The notes below the pieces were generated by a model, which saw nothing but the letters and a program-made list of their open reading frames with translations, made no database searches and was not told the origin of the DNA. The position numbers and the translations under genes were made by a program. Source: Gemmatimonadota bacterium (GTDB lineage Bacteria > Gemmatimonadota > Gemmatimonadetes > Gemmatimonadales > Gemmatimonadaceae). From it: a stretch of DNA of 54,645 bases. Below, piece after piece: positions 41,170 through 49,699 of this stretch. The first letter of the stretch is position 1. Each line of letters opens with the position of its first letter. The stretch is taken from positions 1 to 54,645 of the forward strand of contig PMYN01000118.1 in NCBI GenBank assembly GCA_003171215.1, given 5' to 3'.

Positions 41170-44100
41170 ATGAGAAGCAGGGTGTTCAGGCTGGCAGTCG
41201 CCGCGTTCGCGGCGCTCGTCTTGTGGCACACCGTGGCAGAGGCGCAGGTCACCACCGGTGCAATTTCAGGTACGGTGACGGGGCAGGGCGCGGGCCCGGT
41301 ATCGGGCGCTCGCGTCACTGCCGTACACGAACCGTCCGGAACGCGTTACCTCGCCATCACCCGCGACGATGGCCGCTTCAACCTTCCCGCCGTTCGCGTC
41401 GGGGGTCCGTACAAGGTCACCGTGCAGCGCATCGGATTTCAGCCCGCGTCAAGGGACAGCGTGGACGTCGACCTTGGCGTGACCACGGAGCTGGCGTTCG
41501 AGGTGGGTTCCTCTGCGGTCACGCTGCAGGGCATCTCGGTAACCGGCGAAGCCGGCACGTTCAGCTCCGCGCGCACGGGCGCCGCCACGCAGGTGAGCGG
41601 CGAGGCCATCGCCGCGTTCCCGACCATCAACCGCCTGTTGACCGACTTCACGAAACTCGCCCCGCAGGCGTCGGGTTCATCGTTCGCCGGCATGAGCGCG
41701 AATTACAACAACATCACGATCGACGGCGCCTACTTCAACAACTCCTTCGGCCTCGCGAGCCAGCCCGGCGGCCGCACCGGCGTCTCGCCCATTCCAATCG
41801 AGGCCGTGGACCAGATACAGGTGAACATCGCGCCATTCGACGTGCGCCAGGGCTGGTTCGTCGGCGCCGGCCTGAATGCCGTGACGAAGAGCGGCACGAA
41901 CGAACTGACCGCCACCGCCTATTACAACGAGCGGAATCAGGACTACGTCGGCAGCAAGATCGACGGCGTGCCGTTCAACCCCGGTACGCAGAGTTTCCAG
42001 CAGCGAGGGTTTGCGGTGAGCGGCCCCGTCATCAAGAACAAGCTCTTCTACTTCGTGAGCTTTGAGGACGACAAGTTCGACGTCCCCGCGACGACCTTTC
42101 TCGCCAACACCGGCAGCCAGACAATCGCGGGAAACACCACGCGCGTGCTGCAGTCGGACCTCGACGGTGTCAGTTCGTTCCTGGGGTCGAAGTTCAACTG
42201 GGTATCGGGGGGCTATCAGCAGTTCAACAACGAGACGCCGTCCGCGCGGCTGCTGTACCGGATGGACTGGAACATCAATGACCGGAACAAGCTCAGCTTT
42301 CGGTACAACAAGCTCGATTCCGACGGCGACAACCTGATCTCGAATTCCACGTCGCTCGGCGCGGGCAACCGTCGTACGAACCTGAACGCGATGTCGTTCC
42401 AGAACTCGGGCTACTCGATCCTCGAGAACATTCGATCGGGCGTGGTCGAACTCAATTCGCAGCTCACGAACAACGTGTCGAACAACCTGATTGTCGGGTA
42501 CACCATGAACGACGAGAGCCGCGGCTACAAGAGCCCGCTCTTCCCGACGATCGACATCCTGAACAACGGCACCGACTACATCACGGCCGGCATGGATCCG
42601 TTCACGCCGGACAATCAGCTGCGCTACCACACGTTCCAGCTCCAGGACAACGTGACCTTCTATCGCGGCAATCACGCGATCATGGCCGGCGTCACCTACG
42701 AGAAGTATCACTCCGATAACGTTTTCTATCAGGGCGACAATTCGGTGTACGTGTACAACTCGCTCGCGGACTTCTACACCGATCTCAACGATTACCTGGC
42801 CCATCCCAACCGGACGACCTCGCCGATCAAGCTGAATCACTTTCAGGTGCAGTACATCAATGTGCCCGGAATGACCCAGCCCCTGCAGCAGCTCGACGTG
42901 CAAACGTATGGTGGCTACGTGCAGGATGTGTGGCGCGCGTCCTCCAGGCTGTCGGTGACCTTCGGCTCGCGAATCGACATCGTGACGTTCGGCAACACCG
43001 CGATCGAGAATCCCGCTGCCGCGCTGCTCACGTTCAACGATGAGAACGGGAACCCGATCCATCTCCACACCGGCGCATTGCCGGCCACCAAGCCGCTGTT
43101 CTCTCCCCGCGTCGGCTTCAACTGGGACATTCGCGGCGACAAGAAGACGCAACTTCGTGGCGGCACGGGCGTCTTCACCGGCAAGCCGGAGTACGTCTGG
43201 ATTTCCAACCAGGTCGGCAACAACGGCATGCTGACCGGCGCGATCGACGTGACGAACACGAGCGCGTATCCGTTCAATCCCGATCCGAACCACTATCACG
43301 CGCTGAACGTCACGGGCCAGCCCGCGGCGAGTTACGCGATCAACGCTACCGACCCGCATTACTCGTTCCCTCAGCAGTGGCGCACCGACCTCGCCGTCGA
43401 TCAGCGGCTGCCGCTCGGGTTCATCGGGACCGTCGAGTTCATCTACGGGAGGGACATCAACGGGCAGTACTACTACAATGCCAATCTTCCGGCGCCGGCC
43501 GGGAACATGACGGGCGCCGACACGCGGCCGTACTGGAACACCGCGAACTTCGCCAATCGCATCAACGCGAACATCACGAGCGCCATCGTGATCAAGAACG
43601 AGAACGTCGGCTACAACTACTCCGAATCGGCTTCGCTCGAGCGGGCGTTCGAGAATGGATTCTACGTGAAGGCCGGCTTCAACTACGGCGTGTCGAAGAA
43701 CACGCACGATCCGGGCTCGACGGCGGCGACGAACTGGGGCTCCAACCAGATTCAGGGCAATCCGAACCAGTCGCAGCTCGCGTATTCGTCATTTTCGCCC
43801 GGGCACCGGGAATTCCTCGCGCTGTCGTATGGCCACACGTGGTTCAACACCGGGCGCACCACGATCTCCCTCTTCAACGAGGGCTTCACGCAGGGCAACG
43901 ACAGTTACTGGTTCAGCGCCGACGCGAATGGCGACGGGCAGACGAACGACTTGATCTACATCCCGCGAAACACGGGCGAGATGAATTTCGTGCCGTTCAC
44001 GGCTTCCGGGACCACGTTCACCGCCGCGCAGCAGGCGGCCGCGTGGGAGGCGTACATCGAGCAGGATCCGTACCTCAGCAAGCATCGCGGCCAGTACGCG

Positions 44101-44430
44101 CAGCGCGGCGCGGTGTTCCTCCCCGAACTGTTCCGCACCGACCTCAGCATCTCGCAGGACATTGGCGTGAAGCTGTTCGGCAAGCGGAACAGTCTCGAGG
44201 TGCGGCTCGACATCCTCAACTTTGGCAACATGCTGAACAATCGCTGGGGCGTCTCGCAGCGCCTCGTCAGCGACCAGCCGCTGATCCCGAAGGGCCGGGA
44301 CGCGAGCGGCGCGCTGACGTACAACCTGCGCAACTTCGGCACGCAATTGCTCAACACGACTTTCCAGAGCAACGCGGGACTGACGGATGCTTACCGTATG
44401 CAACTGGGCTTCCGTTACACGATGCGCTAG
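41170..44430 (+). CDS. Oar-like TonB-dependent outer-membrane receptor
   Basis: The 1086-residue protein has a signal peptide (LAVAAFAALVLWHTVAEAQ) and a carboxypeptidase-regulatory-like domain (GAISGTVTGQGAGPVSGARVTA to TVQRIGFQPASRDSVDV). A plug follows containing NNITIDGAYFNNSFG and VDQIQVNIAPFDVRQGWFVGAG, then a large barrel ending MQLGFRYTMR. The length and plug resemble Oar-type receptors, whose ligands are mostly unknown and may include peptides or proteins. I chose the ATG at 41170, since the upstream part of the frame encodes no signal. A perfect 13-bp terminator follows. The gene lies between the tRNA-Ile and its displaced fragment at 44669. Confidence 0.87.
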   Translation: MRSRVFRLAVAAFAALVLWHTVAEAQVTTGAISGTVTGQGAGPVSGARVTAVHEPSGTRYLAITRDDGRFNLPAVRVGGPYKVTVQRIGFQPASRDSVDVDLGVTTELAFEVGSSAVTLQGISVTGEAGTFSSARTGAATQVSGEAIAAFPTINRLLTDFTKLAPQASGSSFAGMSANYNNITIDGAYFNNSFGLASQPGGRTGVSPIPIEAVDQIQVNIAPFDVRQGWFVGAGLNAVTKSGTNELTATAYYNERNQDYVGSKIDGVPFNPGTQSFQQRGFAVSGPVIKNKLFYFVSFEDDKFDVPATTFLANTGSQTIAGNTTRVLQSDLDGVSSFLGSKFNWVSGGYQQFNNETPSARLLYRMDWNINDRNKLSFRYNKLDSDGDNLISNSTSLGAGNRRTNLNAMSFQNSGYSILENIRSGVVELNSQLTNNVSNNLIVGYTMNDESRGYKSPLFPTIDILNNGTDYITAGMDPFTPDNQLRYHTFQLQDNVTFYRGNHAIMAGVTYEKYHSDNVFYQGDNSVYVYNSLADFYTDLNDYLAHPNRTTSPIKLNHFQVQYINVPGMTQPLQQLDVQTYGGYVQDVWRASSRLSVTFGSRIDIVTFGNTAIENPAAALLTFNDENGNPIHLHTGALPATKPLFSPRVGFNWDIRGDKKTQLRGGTGVFTGKPEYVWISNQVGNNGMLTGAIDVTNTSAYPFNPDPNHYHALNVTGQPAASYAINATDPHYSFPQQWRTDLAVDQRLPLGFIGTVEFIYGRDINGQYYYNANLPAPAGNMTGADTRPYWNTANFANRINANITSAIVIKNENVGYNYSESASLERAFENGFYVKAGFNYGVSKNTHDPGSTAATNWGSNQIQGNPNQSQLAYSSFSPGHREFLALSYGHTWFNTGRTTISLFNEGFTQGNDSYWFSADANGDGQTNDLIYIPRNTGEMNFVPFTASGTTFTAAQQAAAWEAYIEQDPYLSKHRGQYAQRGAVFLPELFRTDLSISQDIGVKLFGKRNSLEVRLDILNFGNMLNNRWGVSQRLVSDQPLIPKGRDASGALTYNLRNFGTQLLNTTFQSNAGLTDAYRMQLGFRYTMR

Positions 44431-44535
44431 AGGCGACCTGCGCAGGCCCCGGGAGGTTCGCGCGATTCTGGCGTGAACACCGGGCCTGCGACGCGACGGA
44501 ATGGAGCGCAGTGCGTCGTTGGCACTGCGGCAGGG

Positions 44536-44580
44536 AGAGAGCCAACGACCCGGGGTGGGCCTCGTTGGCTCTCTTCCTGT
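44536..44580 (+). terminator. Intrinsic terminator of the Oar-like receptor gene
   Basis: A perfect 13-bp stem (AGAGAGCCAACGA 44536-44548 with TCGTTGGCTCTCT 44562-44574) with a 13-nt loop is followed by TCCTGT. It lies 105 nt past the stop. The rest of 44431-44713 holds no gene; it contains the tRNA fragment at 44669-44692. Confidence 0.75.
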
Positions 44581-44668
44581 CATGGGCGCCTCCCCGATCG
44601 CGCAAACCGCAGCGCTCACGCTTCCGTGGTGTCCATTCGCGCGCACAATTGCTGCGCAGTCAGAAGGG

Positions 44669-44692
44669 CCTGATGAGCGTGAGGTCCGAGGT
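44669..44692 (+). repeat. Displaced fragment of tRNA-Ile (anticodon arm to T stem)
   Basis: Twenty-four bases match tRNA-Ile positions 39871-39894 with one substitution (A39877 to G44675). The flanks do not match the tRNA, so this is not a functional tRNA. It ends exactly where the other fragment (copy of 39895-39913) begins in tRNA coordinates. Confidence 0.85.
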
Positions 44693-44713
44693 CGGGCTAA
44701 TCTACCCTGAGGG

Positions 44714-45376
44714 TCACCTTCGGCGTCCGCCGCGGCCATCCTTCCTCATGCGGCGCACATGCCCAGCGAGCGCTCTTAGCGCCGGCGACGCGTGCCGCCG
44801 CTGCGGGTAGTACAGATAGAATCCCGGGAACGGCGCCGAGAACTCCTCGAGCACCGGCACGAGCGCTCCCCTCGCGATGTCGTCGCGCGCGCGGACGTCA
44901 GCCAGCGTCAATCCCGCGCCGGCCCGCGCGAGCCGTAAGTTCAGCGCCGGATCGTTCGTGAGCACGCGCGCCCGCACGTCTACAGAAAAGTCGCGCCCTT
45001 TCTCCGTGAACTCCCATCGATAGGGAGGTGCCTTCGCGGTCGGGTGCCAGTTGATGCACTCGTGATGAACGAGATCCCGCGGATGCTTCGGCTTCGGGTG
45101 CCGCGCGAAATACGAGGGAGCTCCGACGACGACGAGGCGAATGTCCCCGGACACCGGCACCGCGATCATGTCGCGGTCGATCACTTCGCCGAGTCGAATG
45201 CCGGCATCGTAGCCCTCCGATACGATGTCGAGCGGCTCATCGCTCACGAAGACTTCAAGGTGGACCTGCGTGTGCGCAGCGACGAAGCCGGCGAGCAGCG
45301 GCCCGCTCAGGAAACTCTCGGCGGCGTCGGACACGTGAAGCCGAGGCGGGCCGCGCGGTGCAGGGTACCGGCGCAT
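44714..45376 (-). pseudogene. Truncated LysR-family regulator (effector-binding domain only)
   Basis: About 220 residues of a LysR substrate-binding domain remain: GPPRLHVSDAAESFLSGPLLAGFVAAH, FVSDEPLDIVSEGYDAGIRLGEV, DRDMIAVPVSGDIRLVVVGAPSYFARHPKP, a hinge CINWHPTAKAPPYRWEF and a C-terminal FSAPFPGFYLYYPQRRHASPALRAL. The N-terminal helix-turn-helix and linker helix are missing. Upstream of about 45376 the frame runs antisense through the SDR remnant, so the open frame to 45502 is not LysR sequence. It therefore cannot bind DNA as LysR does. The intact relative would have been divergent from the SDR-cupin-dehydrogenase set. Confidence 0.8.
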
Positions 45377-45557
45377 GATCACGGCGTCTGCGGCTGGGCG
45401 CGCTGGCACTCCTGACGAGGTGGGAAACGTCGGTGCGCTGCTCATGGGCCCGGACGGCGGTTTCATTTCAGGGAGCGACATCCTCATGGACGGCGGAGTC
45501 ACCGCCGCCTACTGGTACGGCGACCTTGCCGAAGTGCGCGTGCAGCACACCGATTGA
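45375..45557 (+). pseudogene. 3' remnant of a short-chain dehydrogenase/reductase gene
   Basis: The last 50 or so residues of an SDR remain: [45 protein letters not shown]. These carry the family's C-terminal pattern (GR.GTPDEV, F.SG..i..DGG.TA.Y). The Rossmann fold and the catalytic Ser-Tyr-Lys are absent. The remnant begins where the LysR remnant of the other strand ends, which points to a single deletion across a former divergent pair. The cupin gene follows on the same strand. Confidence 0.8.
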
Positions 45558-45591
45558 ATGGCCGACCTTATCATTCCACGCTGAGGGCACG

Positions 45592-46002
45592 ATGAAAATC
45601 ACACGCAGCGGCTCGCAGGCATCCGCGAAGGGCCCGGGCGACTGGTTCACCGGCACGGTTCGCATCGACCCGCTCTTCGGCGCCAGTTCGCCGGCGCGGG
45701 CCGCCGGGAACGCCGTCACGTTCGAGCCCGGCGCGCGCACGGCGTGGCACACGCATCCGCTCGGGCAGACGCTGATCGTCACCTTCGGCCGCGGATGGGT
45801 GCAGCGTGAAGGTGGGCCGATCGAGGAGATCCGCCCCGGCGATGTCGTCTGGTTCGAACCGGGCGAGAAGCACTGGCACGGCGCCGCGGCGACTACGGCC
45901 ATGCAGCACATTGCGATGCAAGAGGCGCTCGACGGCAAGGCCGTCGAATGGATGGAGCACGTCAGCGACGAGCAATATCGGTGCGGTCCGGATACGCGCT
46001 GA
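45592..46002 (+). CDS. Cupin-domain protein
   Basis: The 136-residue protein is a single cupin barrel. Motif 1 is [25 protein letters not shown] with metal-ligand histidines, and motif 2 is [19 protein letters not shown]. Proteins of this type often lie beside SDRs and zinc dehydrogenases and may act as small carboxymuconolactone- or quercetinase-like enzymes or as binding proteins; the reaction is unknown. The start ATG has GAGGG about 7 nt upstream. It sits 34 nt after the SDR remnant and 52 nt before the dehydrogenase gene, consistent with the surviving part of a laterally moved LysR-SDR-cupin-dehydrogenase cluster. Confidence 0.85.
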   Translation: MKITRSGSQASAKGPGDWFTGTVRIDPLFGASSPARAAGNAVTFEPGARTAWHTHPLGQTLIVTFGRGWVQREGGPIEEIRPGDVVWFEPGEKHWHGAAATTAMQHIAMQEALDGKAVEWMEHVSDEQYRCGPDTR

Positions 46003-46054
46003 CGCTCGCAACAAGAGCGGAAGATCCGCAACACTCAGCGAAGGAAAGAACGAA

Positions 46055-47089
46055 ATGCGTGCAACTGTGATGTACGGCGCCGGCGATGTCCGCGTCGAGA
46101 AAGTTCCGGACGCCCGACTTGTCGAGCGCACCGACGCTCTCGTGACCATCACGCGGGCATGCATCTGCGGCAGCGATCTCTGGCCGTACAAGAAGATGAG
46201 TCGGAGCGAGACCGGCCGGCGGATGGGGCACGAGTTCATCGGCGTCGTCGAGGCGGTCGGCGCGGATGTCCGGAGCGTCAAGAAGGGCGACGTCGTCGTC
46301 GCGCCCTTCCTCTGGTCCGACGGCACGTGCGTCTTCTGCCAGGAGGGGCTGCACACGTCGTGTCTCCATGGCGGCGGGTGGGGCAGTCCCGGCGTGGATG
46401 GCGGACAGGGCGAGGCGGTGCGCGTTCCTCAGGCGGACGGCACACTCGTCGTTCTTCCGGTCGGTCGCGACGACGCGCGCATGGCGTCGCTCCTCACACT
46501 TTCTGATGTGATGTGCACAGGTCATCACGCCGCGCTTGCGGCAAAGGCGGGCCCCGGCAGGACAGTCGCCGTCGTCGGTGACGGCGCGGTGGGCCTGTGC
46601 GGTGTGATTGCCGCACGCCGACTCGGGGCGGAGCAGATCATCATGCTCGGACGTCACCCGGACCGAATCGCCCTGGCGCGCCGGTTCGGCGCGACGGACA
46701 TCGTCAGCGAGCGCGGCGAAGCGGCAATCGAGCGAGTGCGGGCGCTCACCGGCGGCCTCGGCGCCCACTCCGTACTCGAATGCGTCGGCTACGACGAGTC
46801 GACGCGCACGGCGTTGAGCGTTGCACGTGCAGGCGGCGCGGTCGGTCGCGTGGGCGTGCCGCAGGACTCGACCGTCCCACTGGCGTCGGAGACCTTCTTC
46901 CGCAACATCACTATTTCCGGCGGCCCGGCACCCGTTCGCGCGTACATCGAGGAACTGCTGCCCGACGTTCTCGAAGGCAGAATCGAGCCCGGCCGAGTGT
47001 TCGATCGCGTGACGAACCTCGACGGGGTGCCGGACGGCTACTGCGCGATGAACGAGCGCGAGGCGATCAAGGTCATGATCGAATTCTGA
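46055..47089 (+). CDS. Zinc-dependent alcohol dehydrogenase family protein
   Basis: The 344-residue medium-chain dehydrogenase has the catalytic-zinc residues in ACICGSDLWPY and MGHEFIGVVEAVG. A structural-zinc loop (CVFCQEGLHTSC) shows only three of the usual four cysteines. The nucleotide site is VAVVGDGAVGLCGVIAARRLGA. The substrate is unknown. A purine-rich site (AAGGAAAG) precedes the ATG. It is the last gene of the cupin cluster. The missing cysteine may mean that structural zinc is absent or that another residue replaces the ligand; the catalytic site looks intact. Confidence 0.87.
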   Translation: MRATVMYGAGDVRVEKVPDARLVERTDALVTITRACICGSDLWPYKKMSRSETGRRMGHEFIGVVEAVGADVRSVKKGDVVVAPFLWSDGTCVFCQEGLHTSCLHGGGWGSPGVDGGQGEAVRVPQADGTLVVLPVGRDDARMASLLTLSDVMCTGHHAALAAKAGPGRTVAVVGDGAVGLCGVIAARRLGAEQIIMLGRHPDRIALARRFGATDIVSERGEAAIERVRALTGGLGAHSVLECVGYDESTRTALSVARAGGAVGRVGVPQDSTVPLASETFFRNITISGGPAPVRAYIEELLPDVLEGRIEPGRVFDRVTNLDGVPDGYCAMNEREAIKVMIEF

Positions 47090-47486
47090 GTGTACCCCAT
47101 GGATTGAATGTGGCAGAGGCGAGCCAGGGTCGCGCGCTTCTGGATGGGATGGCACATGCATCTGATCGTGGCAGCCTGATCGGTACGCGTCCGCGTTGCC
47201 GTTTGCGGCATCCCTCTTTGGGGCATGGGGTCGCAGCAATAGCGCGTGACCAACTGACGCGTGAACGGGAGGCCGCTTGTCTGGCTCAGTTGGGTGCGAA
47301 TGGCAGGAGGGCCCTCACACGCGTGCACTAAGGCGACCGCGCGTACGGGATTTCACCCCACTTCCAAGGAGCAATGCCGACTGCGGCTGGGCGCGATTCC
47401 CGTGAACGTTCACGAGCGGAATCCCGTCTCGACCACTGCAGGCGGATGCGAGCGGGGCAGTCTTTCGCCAACCGAGTGTGAGCCCC
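47090..47486. other. 397-nt gap with a palindrome, no gene identified
   Basis: No convincing gene is present. A perfect 14-bp palindrome CGTGAACGTTCACG (47401-47414) is flanked by GATTCC (47395-47400) and GGAATC (47418-47423), giving an extended dyad 64 nt before the ATG of the FecR-type gene; it is a good operator candidate. A frame ending at 47331 (QLTREREAACLAQLGANGRRAL) vaguely recalls the end of a MarR-type regulator, but it is too short to call. Confidence 0.45.
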
Positions 47487-49505
47487 ATGACCAAAACGCT
47501 TGCGAAACGTGTCGCCGCGCTGGCCTTCGTGGCTGCGGCGTCCACATCACTTCGATCTTCCCTTGTCGCGCAGGTCGTGCCGTCGTCCGGCGCGACGATC
47601 GAACTTTCGTTCGGTTACGAGTGCGGCGACCGATTCCTCGTGCGCAACGACGGCTCGCAGACGGTGACGGTCGAATGGAAAACTGCCGGGAGCCAGGACC
47701 GTGCATCACTCCGGCTCGATCCGAGGCAATCGAAGGAGATTGCGTCTGCCTCGAGCGATGCCGTCGAGCTCTGGGTCAACGGCAAGATGGTGGCGACCGA
47801 GTCGAAGCGAAACATGCCGTGCTCAGCCGCTGTCCTGGCGCAAGCCGCCACGGCCGCGCCGAGCGTGGTCGTGCGTCCGCTGACGGCCGGCGTTCTCGAC
47901 ACGACCGCCATCGGCAATCCGCCGTCGCGAGTCGCGCGGCTGAGCGCGATGCAAGGCAGCGTGTCGTATCAAGCCTCCGGCTCGAGCGACTGGAGCATCG
48001 CGTCGTTGAACTACACCGTGACCAGCGGCGATCGCCTCGTCTCCGACGCGAGCGGCAGGGCGGAACTCGAGCTCGGCACGATGGCGGTGCGTCTCGGCGC
48101 ATCCACGGACCTTACAGTCACGAGTCTGACGGACGGCCTATTGCAACTCGGTGTGTCGCAGGGGACGGTGCGGCTGAGCGTCTATCGGATGTACCCGAGC
48201 GATACCATCGAGGTCGATTCGCCTGACGGGGCGATCAGCATTGTTGCGCCCGGGACCTATCGCATCGAGACGGAGCCGGGAAGCTTCGGGACCACCGTGA
48301 GCGTGGAGCTCGGTCGCGCAGAGTTGAGCGGGCCGAACTTGGCGCAGACCCTCGAGGGCGGGCGCACCGTGCGGCTCACCACAACGGGCATCGGCATCGC
48401 AGTGGCCAGTGCAGTGAAGGTCGGTCCGGATAGCTTCGATACCTGGAGTGCGAGTCGCGACGCCCTGCTGACAAGCGCCAGCGAAGCATCCGCCGCCTAC
48501 GTGAATCCAGACATCCCCGGCATCAGCGATCTCGAGGCGAACGGCGCCTGGACGGCGGATGCCACTTATGGTCCCGTATGGTATCCCACAGTCGTGGTCG
48601 CAGGTTGGGTGCCCTATCGATTCGGTCGATGGGGCTGGATCGAGCCGTGGGGATGGGTGTGGCTCGACGACGCGCTGTGGGGTTTTGCGCCTTTCCATTA
48701 TGGACGATGGGCGTTCCTGCGCGGACGGTGGGGCTGGGTCCCGGGCCCGCGCGGCGGCCGGCCGTGCTTCGCGCCCGCGCTCGTGGCGTTCGCCGATGGC
48801 GGCGGTTTTGGGTTGGGCATCGGTGTCTCCGCCTGGTTCCCACTCGGACCGCGCGAGCCATTCTTCCCTTGGTATCACCATGACGAGCATTATCTGCGTG
48901 CTGTGAACGGCGCGAACGTACGCGGCGTAGGCGACCTCGGCGGTTTCGTGCATCCCGCGGATCGTGAACACGTGCCGTACGCGCATCGCGCGACGGCCAT
49001 GACGGTCGTGCCCGACGCCACCTTCGCCGGCGGTCGCCCCGTGGCACATGATATCCTCAAGGTGCCCACGGAGCGGCTCTCGACGGCACGCCTCACGCCC
49101 CATCCCTTGGTCATGCCTAGCCACGATGCCGCGCGGGGAGGCGCCGCGGCGCCTCGCCCGCCCGCAGCAGTCGAGCGCCGTGCGGCGCCCGTGAACCCGC
49201 TTGCGCGTGGGGGCATTGGACAGCGCGCCGTGCCGCCGACGCCCCGCGACGTTACAGCGGTCCAGCGCCCGTTGGTGACGCGGCATGCGGCACCGCCGGC
49301 GAGTGTGCCGTTCGATACGCGTCAAAAGGCCATCTTGCAACATCCCGGACGGCCGCTGGAACCGCAGCAGTTGCAGAACCTGCGTGCGGGTCGGCCCGCG
49401 GGGCCTCAGCGCGATGTCGAACCGCCGCATCCGGTGAGTCCGCCACCGCGACCCTCGGCTCAGCCGCCGCGCCCCGCGAATCCGCCCCCTGCCAAGAAAC
49501 CATAG
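47487..49505 (+). CDS. FecR/DUF6600-type secreted protein with Pro-rich tail
   Basis: The 672-residue product has a signal peptide (VAALAFVAAASTSLRSSLVAQ), then a FecR-like beta-rich region (SRVARLSAMQGSVSYQASGSSDW to VDSPDGAISIVAPGTYRIE, about residues 150-275). A Trp/Tyr/Gly-rich block follows (VPYRFGRWGWIEPWGWVW, then WGFAPFHYGRWAFLRGRWGW) characteristic of DUF6600-type proteins. The tail of about 170 residues is rich in Ala, Pro and Arg and ends PPRPANPPPAKKP. No membrane helix follows the signal, so it is periplasmic or exported. The function is unknown. The ATG at 47487 is chosen; a GTG three codons upstream is possible. Confidence 0.75.
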   Translation: MTKTLAKRVAALAFVAAASTSLRSSLVAQVVPSSGATIELSFGYECGDRFLVRNDGSQTVTVEWKTAGSQDRASLRLDPRQSKEIASASSDAVELWVNGKMVATESKRNMPCSAAVLAQAATAAPSVVVRPLTAGVLDTTAIGNPPSRVARLSAMQGSVSYQASGSSDWSIASLNYTVTSGDRLVSDASGRAELELGTMAVRLGASTDLTVTSLTDGLLQLGVSQGTVRLSVYRMYPSDTIEVDSPDGAISIVAPGTYRIETEPGSFGTTVSVELGRAELSGPNLAQTLEGGRTVRLTTTGIGIAVASAVKVGPDSFDTWSASRDALLTSASEASAAYVNPDIPGISDLEANGAWTADATYGPVWYPTVVVAGWVPYRFGRWGWIEPWGWVWLDDALWGFAPFHYGRWAFLRGRWGWVPGPRGGRPCFAPALVAFADGGGFGLGIGVSAWFPLGPREPFFPWYHHDEHYLRAVNGANVRGVGDLGGFVHPADREHVPYAHRATAMTVVPDATFAGGRPVAHDILKVPTERLSTARLTPHPLVMPSHDAARGGAAAPRPPAAVERRAAPVNPLARGGIGQRAVPPTPRDVTAVQRPLVTRHAAPPASVPFDTRQKAILQHPGRPLEPQQLQNLRAGRPAGPQRDVEPPHPVSPPPRPSAQPPRPANPPPAKKP

Positions 49506-49562
49506 GCGAATCGGAGCACGCAGGGCGAAAGCGGGTGCGTCCGGTGGCGCGCCCGCCGTCGC

Positions 49563-49607
49563 TTACCAGCGCCAGCCGATGCCGGCATGTCCCATCGTGT
49601 GGCGCAT
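49563..49607 (-). other. 14-codon frame with a strong ribosome-binding site, possible gene remnant
   Basis: The frame MRHTMGHAGIGWRW is preceded by GGAGGGATCC, an excellent Shine-Dalgarno sequence. The ending resembles the last strand of an outer-membrane barrel. It may be the tail left by a deletion or a micro-peptide. The rest of 49506-49699 shows nothing. Confidence 0.2.
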
Positions 49608-49699
49608 GGATCCCTCCGATGTGGTGAACCATCGTGTATGACGTGGGCCAGTCGCCCGTGTTCGAGTGAACGATCCGTCCCTTGACGGGCTGTCGTCAG

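Noticed and set aside
45376-45502. N-terminal extension of the LysR frame
   Set aside because: These codons are antisense to the SDR remnant and carry no helix-turn-helix; the LysR gene is truncated, not fused.
47251-47331. Possible MarR-type C-terminal remnant
   Set aside because: Only about 25 residues with a weak resemblance; no helix-turn-helix is present and the frame is open by chance in this GC range.
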